Positions 1 to 4,601 of a DNA stretch of 7,257 bases are shown here, piece after piece. The notes beneath the pieces are model-generated. The model was given only the letters and a program-made list of their open reading frames with translations, did not search any database and was not told the origin of the DNA. The position numbers were made by a program, and so were the translations under genes. Each line of letters begins with the position of its first letter. Position 1 is the first letter of the stretch. This DNA is from an uncultured Chlorobiaceae bacterium (lineage in GTDB: Bacteria > Bacteroidota > Chlorobiia > Chlorobiales > Chlorobiaceae), in contig CAIXCO010000252.1 of assembly GCA_903917955.1 (NCBI GenBank), positions 1 to 7,257 on the forward strand. Reading direction: 5' to 3'.

Positions 1-822
1 GCCAAGATTGTGTGACAAAAAGAGAGCGCAGACCATGCCGATGGTGACCGCTTCGCCGTGCCGCAGGTATCGGTACTCGGCCAGCTTTTCAAGCCCATGC
101 GCAAAGGTGTGGCCGAAATTGAGCGTTGCGCGAAGACCGCCCGTTTCGCGGAAATCCTTTTTGACAACATCGGCTTTGGTGTATGCACTTTTTTTGATCG
201 CTTCGGTCAAAAAGGGCTCCTGCAAGCTCATGATGTTGCTGAAGTTGAGGTCAAGAAAGGTGAAAAAGGGCTCGTCGGCGATAAAGCCATATTTGACCAC
301 CTCAGCCATTCCTGCATAGATTTCCCGCAGAGGCAGCGTTGCAAGGTATGCAGGGTCAATCAGTATCAGCTCTGCCTCATGGAAAAATCCGATCAGGTTT
401 TTGCCAAGCGGGTGGTTGATGGCCACCTTTCCGCCAATAGAGCTATCGGTCATGGCCAGAAGGGTGGTAGGGAGCTGGATGACCGGTATGCCCCGGAAGT
501 AGCTTGCGGCTATAAATCCGCCAAGATCACCCACAACACCGCCGCCCACAGCAAGCAGGTTCCAGCTCCGGTCAACATCAGCCTCAATCATGCTGCCGTA
601 CAGACGGTAGGCTGCGCTGAAGCTTTTCGACGCCTCCTTTGCCGGAACAACCAGCTCTTTATAGTGAAAGCCCTCATCCTGAAGCGTCTGAAGAAGCGAT
701 TCCCCGTAGAGCTTGCGGGTGTGTTCATCAAATAGTACCACGGTTTTTTTTGCAAGGTCATGGCTCTTGAACAAAGCTCCCAATCCGGCAGTAACCGGTG
801 TTCCTACAACAATTGTACTCAC
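1..822 (-). CDS. aroB: 3-dehydroquinate synthase, N-terminal 274 residues (runs off left edge)
   Basis: AroB converts DAHP to 3-dehydroquinate, the second step of the shikimate pathway, using bound NAD+ and a divalent metal in the cytoplasm. I translated the whole stretch by hand and found no stop or frameshift. The family signatures are clear: the NAD-binding GGGVVGDLGGF at residues 93-103, PTTLLAMTDSSIGGK at about 118-132, NHPLGKN at 136-142, and metal ligands Glu174 (AGMAE), His238 (NFGHT) and His255 (HGEAV). The 17-residue spacing of the two histidines equals that of E. coli AroB. The family is usually about 350-370 residues, so roughly the last 80-90 are missing beyond position 1. The start is a GTG at 822-820; an ATG five bases upstream hits an in-frame stop at once. 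AAGAGA just upstream is a modest ribosome site. Only 10 bases separate it from the aroK stop, so the two are surely one operon. Confidence 0.97.
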   Translation of the reverse strand, partial: MSTIVVGTPVTAGLGALFKSHDLAKKTVVLFDEHTRKLYGESLLQTLQDEGFHYKELVVPAKEASKSFSAAYRLYGSMIEADVDRSWNLLAVGGGVVGDLGGFIAASYFRGIPVIQLPTTLLAMTDSSIGGKVAINHPLGKNLIGFFHEAELILIDPAYLATLPLREIYAGMAEVVKYGFIADEPFFTFLDLNFSNIMSLQEPFLTEAIKKSAYTKADVVKKDFRETGGLRATLNFGHTFAHGLEKLAEYRYLRHGEAVTIGMVCALFLSHNLG

Positions 823-832
823 AGCATCTCTT

Positions 833-1411
833 TTATTGTTGATCATCGGCAGTTGCAGAGGTATTCCGCACATACCGCTCTATTTTTCGGGTAAGCTCCT
901 CGACGGTTGACCCAATCCGTTTCACGTCGGTCTCGACGGTGATATCGGCACTTTTGTAGCGCGGTTCCCGTTTGGCAAGGATTATCGTGATTTTCTCCTC
1001 AATCTCTTCACGCGAGAGTTTTCGTCCTCTCTCTCCCTTCAGCAACGGACGATCGGTTTTGTTGCAGAGTCGCCTTGCAAGGGTTTTTGATGGTGATTTC
1101 AGATAGACCATGGTGCCCGATTTCTGTATCAGTGCGAACGATGGATCGTTTTCCAGCACACCTCCGCCGAGGGAGACCACCAGCCTCTTCTGTTTGATTA
1201 GTTCCGTCAAAGAGTGCAGTTCAAGAGCCCGAAAGAACTCTTCACCGTTCTCTGCGAAAATTTTTGTAATGCTTTTTCCTGCACTCTTTTCAATACTCTG
1301 GTCAAGGTCAACAAACTCATAGCCGAGCGAGTTGGCCAGCAGCGGTCCTATGGTCGATTTACCCGATCCGCTGAACCCGGTTAAAAAAATGAGGGTGTGT
1401 TCTCTGTTCAC
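833..1411 (-). CDS. aroK: Shikimate kinase
   Basis: Shikimate kinase phosphorylates shikimate to shikimate-3-phosphate with ATP, the fifth step of chorismate synthesis, in the cytoplasm. The 192-residue protein shows the Walker A loop GFSGSGKST (12-20), the DLD motif (35-37; Asp37 fits the shikimate-binding aspartate), FFRALE with Arg61, the GGG shikimate-binding loop (82-84), the lid arginine in DRPLL (Arg121), and REPRY (148-152) for nucleotide/substrate contact. All key residues are present. The protein is slightly longer than the usual 165-180 residues because of a polar C-terminal tail. The start is GTG (1411-1409): the only in-frame codons upstream before a TAG at 1444-1442 include no ATG, GTG or TTG. 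No clear Shine-Dalgarno precedes it. It is the promoter-proximal gene of an aroK-aroB unit, and the gene identity is very secure. An operator-like dyad lies 37-57 bases upstream of the start codon. Confidence 0.96.
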   Translation of the reverse strand: MNREHTLIFLTGFSGSGKSTIGPLLANSLGYEFVDLDQSIEKSAGKSITKIFAENGEEFFRALELHSLTELIKQKRLVVSLGGGVLENDPSFALIQKSGTMVYLKSPSKTLARRLCNKTDRPLLKGERGRKLSREEIEEKITIILAKREPRYKSADITVETDVKRIGSTVEELTRKIERYVRNTSATADDQQ

Positions 1412-1447
1412 GACTGAATGTTCAAAATATCTCTGTTTTATCTACGG

Positions 1448-1468
1448 CTTGGCACAAGTTGTGCGAAG
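1448..1468. promoter_or_regulatory. Operator-like inverted repeat upstream of aroK
   Basis: A 13-base palindrome GCACAA-g-TTGTGC (1452-1464) is flanked by CTT (1448-1450) and AAG (1466-1468). Nine of ten position pairs are therefore symmetric around the central G. The dyad is short-armed without a loop, which suits a dimeric DNA-binding protein better than an RNA hairpin. It lies 37-57 bases upstream of the aroK GTG, where it would overlap the -35 region of a minus-strand promoter; GATAAA or AGAGAT just downstream could be the -10, neither strong. It does not match the CRP, FNR or LexA sites I know. The regulator is unknown. Confidence 0.45.
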
Positions 1469-1473
1469 TTTTA

Positions 1474-1613
1474 CGAAAATAAAAAAAATCCGTCACCTCC
1501 TCTCCTAAAAAGTCAGGATTGCGTCGTTATGCCCATTTTTCCTGTGCCTTATGCTCTTATGAGGAACTCTATCTCCGCCCAGGCCGAAAGCATCAGAAGA
1601 GAGGGAGGGACGG
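1474..1613 (-). terminator. Long minus-strand hairpin ending in a U-tract (possible small RNA 3' end)
   Basis: On the minus strand the arm 1613-1599 (CCGTCCCTCCCTCTC) pairs with 1504-1490 (GAGAGGAGGTGACGG) over 15 positions, with 12 Watson-Crick pairs, one G-U and two mismatches. The second arm is followed directly by ATTTTTTTTATTTT (1489-1476). The 94 bases inside contain further short complementary pieces, for example TTCCT with AGGAA and ATGCT with AGCAT. The layout is that of an intrinsic terminator closing a structured RNA of about 130-140 nt, placed before the aroK promoter region. It could be an independent small RNA or an aroK leader/attenuator. I cannot match it to a known RNA family. 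Confidence 0.4.
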
Positions 1614-1819
1614 GAGAGTGGCGTTTTTGCTACCATATTAACGGTATTTATAAGGTATATGCTTGGATTTTATGATGATATGGAGCTTTATTAACCAATG
1701 TAAATCAAAACAACACTTGCAATGAACCATCAGCTTAGAGCACAGAACAACCTTGCCAGCAGCAATTCCTCTTGTTGTTGTTGCCGTATAAACGTTCAAA
1801 TGCGGAAGAACCGATTATC

Positions 1820-1887
1820 GACATAGCCCCTCTGTTCAGGGGTGATGATGTCAAAGCCGGATTTTTCGTTCAGAAATCCGGCTTTTT
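1820..1887 (+). terminator. Double hairpin with intrinsic terminator upstream of the porin gene
   Basis: The terminator hairpin is a perfect 12-bp stem, AAAGCCGGATTT (1853-1864) with AAATCCGGCTTT (1874-1885), a 9-base loop and TTTTT at 1883-1887. Directly upstream is a second hairpin: GACAT (1820-1824) with ATGTC (1848-1852) enclosing CCCCT (1827-1831) with AGGGG (1838-1842). No T-run exists on the opposite side, so it acts for plus-strand transcripts. No gene ends here, so it either closes a small RNA or lies in the porin leader as an attenuator. The hairpin itself is clear; its role is open. Confidence 0.65.
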
Positions 1888-1890
1888 CTG

Positions 1891-1920
1891 TGTACAGGAT
1901 TTTTATTCGTGAATTATCAT
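1891..1920 (+). promoter_or_regulatory. Candidate sigma70-type promoter for the porin gene
   Basis: TGTACA (1891-1896, 4 of 6 to TTGACA) and TATCAT (1915-1920, 5 of 6 to TATAAT) are 18 bases apart and begin just after the upstream terminator. Transcription would start near 1927, giving a leader of about 28 bases with the AAGGGAG ribosome site. An alternative TATAAA at 1787-1792 lies upstream of the terminator but has no convincing -35. Confidence 0.35.
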
Positions 1921-1954
1921 AAACAACTGAAGAGTTACCAAAGGGAGAAAAATA

Positions 1955-3031
1955 ATGAAAAGGATTTTATCACTTGCGGCAATGTTTGCCGTGCTGTCAT
2001 ACGCATCAACGGCTTCGGCTGAGTTAAAGTTTGGCGGTGAAGCTGCTGTTCGCTTGAGAGACGATTTTAGCAGAAAGACCGCTACCACCGGCGTTCTGAC
2101 AAAAATTGATGATCAATATTTCCAGTACCGCGTTCGCCTGAAACCTTCGGCTGATCTTGGTTACGGTTATTTCTTCAAGGCGTTAATTCAGAATGAAGAG
2201 GTTGCCGGAAGTTGGCAGACCCTTAAAGATAACAACACAGAAAAATTTAATCTTGAGGTTTCACAATTTTACTTTGGTCACAACAGTGAAAAGAGTCATT
2301 GGGCCCTTGGGCGTCTTCCTCTTGGAACCTTCGACAACCCGATTCTTGATCTGACACTCTACGCCATTCCCGGCAATGGCCCTCAAGGTTCCAAATTGTA
2401 CCCCGTTGACACTCCGATAGCGACAAATCATTTTGACCGCCTTTTGGGCTTCAACTATGGCATCAAGCTTGGCGATGGCGAACTGAACGCAGTACTTGTT
2501 AATTTTGATAACACTTCGCCCACCACTGCGGATAAAGGGCTGTTCAATGACGGTTACGGCCTCACAGCAATATACAAGACCACGGTGGGAGATGTCACCA
2601 TTGCACCGCAGGCATATGTTACCTTGACCCATCTTGCTGATGATCGTTCACCTTACAGTTTTGGCGCACAGGCATTTATCCCTGCTGGCAAGTCAAAGGT
2701 CACACTCAGCGGATTTTATACCGCCGACAACAACACCTATCGTGGAAGCAGTTTTGACTACAGCGGTTACATTTTCAGACTCAAGGGTGAGTCCGGCCCG
2801 GTACTGGCCTGGATAGACTACAACAAGACCGAAAATAATTCAGGCAATATTGACTATACCAACACCTTTGTCTGGGCGCAGTATAAAGTTAATGTGCATG
2901 AATCTGCCACAGGTACCTTCAGCCTTACGCCGACAATCAGATACCGCGCATCCGGTTCGGAAACGCATGCTGGAGCCACAACAAAGGATAACTTGTTTCG
3001 CACAGAACTCTATGCGACAGTGACCTTCTAA
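1955..3031 (+). CDS. Exported outer-membrane beta-barrel protein, porin-like
   Basis: The 358-residue product starts with a classic Sec signal peptide: MKR, a hydrophobic core and an A-S-A site, with cleavage predicted after residue 22 before ELKFGGEA. The mature ~336 residues are rich in alternating polar/aromatic segments such as QYFQYRVRLKP, GYGYFFKALI, VWAQYKV and TPTIRYRA, as expected of amphipathic beta strands. The chain ends FRTELYATVTF, whose terminal phenylalanine and alternating hydrophobics are the usual C-terminal BAM-recognition signal. Its likely role is diffusion of small solutes across the outer membrane; the substrate cannot be read. The ATG is preceded by AAGGGAG (1941-1947) at 7-base spacing, the best ribosome site in the window and consistent with high expression. 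The gene is flanked by hairpins on both sides, so it is probably monocistronic. Barrel and export calls are strong; the porin subfamily is not recognised. Confidence 0.85.
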   Translation: MKRILSLAAMFAVLSYASTASAELKFGGEAAVRLRDDFSRKTATTGVLTKIDDQYFQYRVRLKPSADLGYGYFFKALIQNEEVAGSWQTLKDNNTEKFNLEVSQFYFGHNSEKSHWALGRLPLGTFDNPILDLTLYAIPGNGPQGSKLYPVDTPIATNHFDRLLGFNYGIKLGDGELNAVLVNFDNTSPTTADKGLFNDGYGLTAIYKTTVGDVTIAPQAYVTLTHLADDRSPYSFGAQAFIPAGKSKVTLSGFYTADNNTYRGSSFDYSGYIFRLKGESGPVLAWIDYNKTENNSGNIDYTNTFVWAQYKVNVHESATGTFSLTPTIRYRASGSETHAGATTKDNLFRTELYATVTF

Positions 3032-3048
3032 CGTTTTTTTCTCCGGCC

Positions 3049-3136
3049 ATCCGGGCACCTGCAAGAAAAGTCTTATGGGGACTTTGGGGGTGAGTGTGTG
3101 CATCTTGATTCTTCAGTGGTGCCCGGATATTTTTTT
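3049..3136 (+). terminator. Structured 3' UTR and intrinsic terminator of the porin gene
   Basis: ATCCGGGCACC (3049-3059) pairs perfectly over 11 bp with GGTGCCCGGAT (3118-3128), followed by a seven-T run at 3130-3136. The stem encloses 58 bases that can fold further: CAAGA (3062-3066) with TCTTG (3103-3107), and AAAGTC (3067-3072) with GACTTT (3080-3085). It begins 18 bases after the porin stop. This is much larger than an ordinary terminator hairpin, and an RNA processed from here would be a compact structured species. Confidence 0.65.
3105..3133 (+). promoter_or_regulatory. Candidate tRNA-Cys promoter overlapping the porin terminator
   Basis: TTGATT (3105-3110) and TATTTT (3128-3133) are exactly 17 bases apart, each 4 of 6 to the sigma70 consensus. 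The predicted start lies at about 3140, one base before the mature tRNA 5' end. The spacer is the descending arm of the porin terminator stem, and the -10 lies in its T-tract. With only four bases between terminator and tRNA, some such overlap seems necessary unless the tRNA is cut from read-through transcripts. Confidence 0.5.
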
Positions 3137-3140
3137 ACAA

Positions 3141-3214
3141 GGCGATGTGGGTGAGTGGTCTAAGCCAAGGGTCTGCAAAACTCTTTATCACAAGTTCGAA
3201 TCTTGTCATCGCCT
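3141..3214 (+). tRNA. tRNA-Cys (anticodon GCA)
   Basis: The sequence folds into a full cloverleaf. The acceptor stem GGCGATG (3141-3147) pairs perfectly with CATCGCC (3207-3213). The D arm is GGT/GCC with one G-U pair, and the anticodon stem is AGGGT/ACTCT with one G-U. The anticodon loop CTGCAAA carries GCA at 3175-3177, and the T arm ACAAG-TTCGAAT-CTTGT is perfect. The discriminator base is T (3214), the expected identity base for cysteine tRNA. The 3' CCA is not encoded (CTCC follows), so a CCA-adding enzyme must finish it. The gene reads UGC/UGU codons. No copy of its 3' end was seen elsewhere in the window, so there is no sign that it serves as an integration site here. Confidence 0.96.
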
Positions 3215-3253
3215 CTCCTGTTAATTCTGCTTTACTCCTCCGAACATTCGGTG

Positions 3254-3310
3254 GGCCAAAGAAAAATGTTCTCGGGTGCATTTTTCTTTTGTCGGCCGGA
3301 TGTTTTTTTT
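3254..3310 (+). terminator. Terminator-like hairpin after tRNA-Cys, with a competing alternative fold
   Basis: AAAGAAAAATG (3258-3268) pairs perfectly over 11 bp with CATTTTTCTTT (3279-3289). GGCC at 3254-3257 and 3294-3297 can extend the stem past a four-base bulge, and eight Ts follow at 3303-3310. It would end the tRNA transcript. GAACATT (3242-3248) can instead pair with AATGTTC (3265-3271), which would break the terminator stem. The stem is AT-rich and five bases separate it from the T-run, so efficiency is uncertain. Confidence 0.5.
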
Positions 3311-3323
3311 GCGTCCGTTGGTA

Positions 3324-3352
3324 TTGTCGTGCGTATACTTTTTTTTTATAAA
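3324..3352 (+). promoter_or_regulatory. Candidate promoter of the FGE-domain gene
   Basis: TTGTCG (3324-3329, 4 of 6) and TATAAA (3347-3352, 5 of 6) are 17 bases apart, within a strikingly AT-rich stretch with T-run then A-run at 3339-3360. Transcription would start near 3359, leaving a ~39-base leader. It lies after the tRNA terminator, so the following gene is probably its own unit. Confidence 0.5.
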
Positions 3353-3397
3353 AAAAATTAAAGCGATGTATCAATCAGTGTAAAGTAAAGCGAAATA

Positions 3398-4483
3398 ATG
3401 TTTAAACTCTCGCGGGGTTACTCTTGGCGACGGAAAATGCTCCTCTTCTGCTTTTTGCCCCCCCGACAGCAGGAGTCTGCTCTTAAACCCAGGGTTCTCT
3501 CTCAATCAATTATTGCCGAAGTGCTTATAAAAAGGGAAGGGGAACAACCAGTGAGAAATTATGTATGGGATTCAGTCCTGCCATATTCAGATTATTTACA
3601 GGCAAAAAGCTTTATCTGTGATGTGAAATCGGCAACGCCTGAAGCCGACAGAGACGTTTTAATGGACGTGGTGCAGAATCTCGACAACTGCAAACGGCTT
3701 CCGATTGTAGAGAGAATCAAGACGCCCGGTCAGCCAGTCGATATCAAGGAGACCTGCACGGAGCAAGAGAGCTATTACGAAGATGTTGTGATCAGACCCG
3801 GCGGTTTTTTTAAAAAAGCCGTGACCGAAAAACAACAGAAAACGCGTATGGTCACGAAAACAAGGATAGTCACCAAATGCTCACCCTCTTCAGAGGCACT
3901 TTTTGAGTTTTGCCCGATTCCTGCAGGCTCGTTCAGGATGGGAGCAAATAATGCAAAAATTGATTACGATTTTTATCTTGGCCGTTATCCGGTTACACAG
4001 CAGCAGTGGCAGACGGTCATGGGAGATAACCCAAGTTATTTCAAGGGTGAGCGTCTGCCGGTGGAAACCGTTTCCTGGGATGATGTCCATACCTTCATCC
4101 GAAATTTGAATACACTCACTGGTAATCACCTCTACCGCTTGCCAACTGAGGTTGAATGGGAATATGCCTGCCGGGCAGGTTCTGCTTCGGCATACTATTT
4201 TGGTGATGATGCAAGCAGTTTGGGAGAATACGCCTGGTATGACGGCAATTCTGGCAAGACGACTCACCCGGTAGGAGAAAAAAAACCGAATGGCTGGGGA
4301 TTGTACGATATGGCTGGCAATGTTTGGGAATGGTGCAGTGAATCGGAGGGTACAGGCAGTATCCTTTGTGGCGGAAGCTGGTGCAACTCTGCGGAGCGCA
4401 GTCGGTCGGCTGATCGTCTCAACGCGATCCATGGCGGTCGTCGGTATAGTCGGATTGGCTTTCGCTTGGCTTTCGCCCTGTAG
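3398..4483 (+). CDS. FGE-sulfatase (C-type-lectin fold) domain protein with DGR-like variable C-terminus
   Basis: The 361-residue protein has two parts. Residues 1-165 are not recognised: a basic start (SWRRK), one short hydrophobic patch (MLLFCFLPP, 14-22) too weak for a sure signal peptide, scattered cysteines, and a basic MVTKTRIVTK piece. Residues ~170-361 are a formylglycine-generating-enzyme/sulfatase-modifying domain: IPAGSFRMG (174-182), YLGRYPVTQQQW, NPSYFKGERLPVETVSWDD, RLPTEVEWEYACRAG (from 247), GWGLYDMAGNVWEW (299-312), GGSW (325-328) and a terminal IGFRL. The catalytic cysteine pair of true FGE is absent: there is one Cys after GGSW, offset by one, and no partner. A binding (lectin-like) role is therefore more likely than enzyme activity. 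The insert between WEWC and GGSW is short. Residues 329-352 resemble a mutated DGR variable region. The ATG at 3398 has a weak ribosome site; ATG at 3437 (residue 14) is the alternative. Domain call sure, function inferred. Confidence 0.85.
   Translation: MFKLSRGYSWRRKMLLFCFLPPRQQESALKPRVLSQSIIAEVLIKREGEQPVRNYVWDSVLPYSDYLQAKSFICDVKSATPEADRDVLMDVVQNLDNCKRLPIVERIKTPGQPVDIKETCTEQESYYEDVVIRPGGFFKKAVTEKQQKTRMVTKTRIVTKCSPSSEALFEFCPIPAGSFRMGANNAKIDYDFYLGRYPVTQQQWQTVMGDNPSYFKGERLPVETVSWDDVHTFIRNLNTLTGNHLYRLPTEVEWEYACRAGSASAYYFGDDASSLGEYAWYDGNSGKTTHPVGEKKPNGWGLYDMAGNVWEWCSESEGTGSILCGGSWCNSAERSRSADRLNAIHGGRRYSRIGFRLAFAL
4382..4453 (+). other. Putative DGR variable region (VR) in the 3' end of the FGE-domain gene
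   Basis: This segment encodes residues 329-352, between the fixed GGSW and IGFRL. In DGR targets of this fold the template typically reads like GGSWNNNAENCRSANR, with asparagine codons (AAC/AAT) as the adenine-mutated sites. Here the framework A-E, R-S-A, R and R is kept (332-333, 336-338, 340, 348). The usual Asn sites hold C, S, R, D, L, I, H, G, G, Y and S, plus two surviving Asn (330, 342). Nearly all of these codons end in C or T, as expected from AAC/AAT. Adenine is only 11 of 72 bases. No template or reverse transcriptase lies in the window, so this rests on pattern recognition alone; an ordinary, non-diversified FGE-family C-terminus is the alternative. Confidence 0.5.
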
Positions 4484-4486
4484 TAG

Positions 4487-4529
4487 GCAGTAAATGGGCC
4501 TTGGGCAGCTCACTGCGGGCGTTGTTTTT
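4487..4529 (+). terminator. Weak hairpin plus T-run after the FGE-domain gene
   Basis: GCAGT (4487-4491) can pair with ACTGC (4512-4516), or GCAG (4505-4508) with CTGC (4513-4516) around a four-base loop. TTGTTTTT follows at 4522-4529. Either fold is short. It could be a weak terminator or, if the gene is a DGR target, the small hairpin often found just after a variable region. The rest of this 118-base spacer (4484-4601) shows a purine-rich run at 4530-4552 and no clear promoter. Confidence 0.25.
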
Positions 4530-4601
4530 GAGCGAGAGGGAGGGCGGGATTCTCTTTCATGGGGGCTCAGGTTTTGAATCATAAACAAGTAATTCTGAAA
4601 A

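Larger units (their letters stand above)
1412..1954. other. Divergent intergenic spacer between aroK and the porin gene
   Basis: This 543-base stretch holds no open frame that resembles a protein. What it does hold, from left to right, is a near-perfect palindrome at 1448-1468, an A-run at 1481-1488 that is the U-tract of a minus-strand hairpin (arms 1490-1504 and 1599-1613), an AT-rich section at about 1625-1720 with no feature I can name, a short TTG/GTT run at about 1770-1782, and a pair of adjacent hairpins at 1820-1887. A candidate porin promoter follows at 1891-1920. Composition shifts from GA/CT-rich (1490-1620) to AT-rich (1625-1720). The spacer is unusually long for a compact green sulfur genome, which fits one or two small RNA genes, but that remains an inference. 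Confidence 0.6.

Noticed and set aside
58..735. A 225-codon plus-strand open frame at the left edge
   Set aside because: It lies antisense to aroB, whose catalytic and metal-binding motifs all read intact on the minus strand.
1495..1506. A strong ribosome-site-like GGAGGTGA on the minus strand upstream of aroK
   Set aside because: No start codon with a plausible reading frame follows; the bases are better explained as one arm of the minus-strand hairpin.
1418..1675. An 85-codon plus-strand open frame in the aroK-porin spacer
   Set aside because: No ribosome site, no recognisable protein character, and it runs through the A-run and inverted repeat that better explain the region as RNA/regulatory DNA.
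1820..1900. A known riboswitch class (for example fluoride or ZTP) in the porin leader
   Set aside because: I compared the stretch from memory with their conserved core bases and found no match. The hairpins are reported without a class.
3141..3260. tRNA-Cys as an attachment site for an integrated element
   Set aside because: No second copy of the tRNA 3' end and no integrase gene can be seen in the window.
3458..3464. The C7 run as evidence of a frameshifted pseudogene
   Set aside because: The frame that continues past the run leads straight into the intact FGE domain, while both alternative frames stop within about 30 codons or fewer. The gene as it stands is open.
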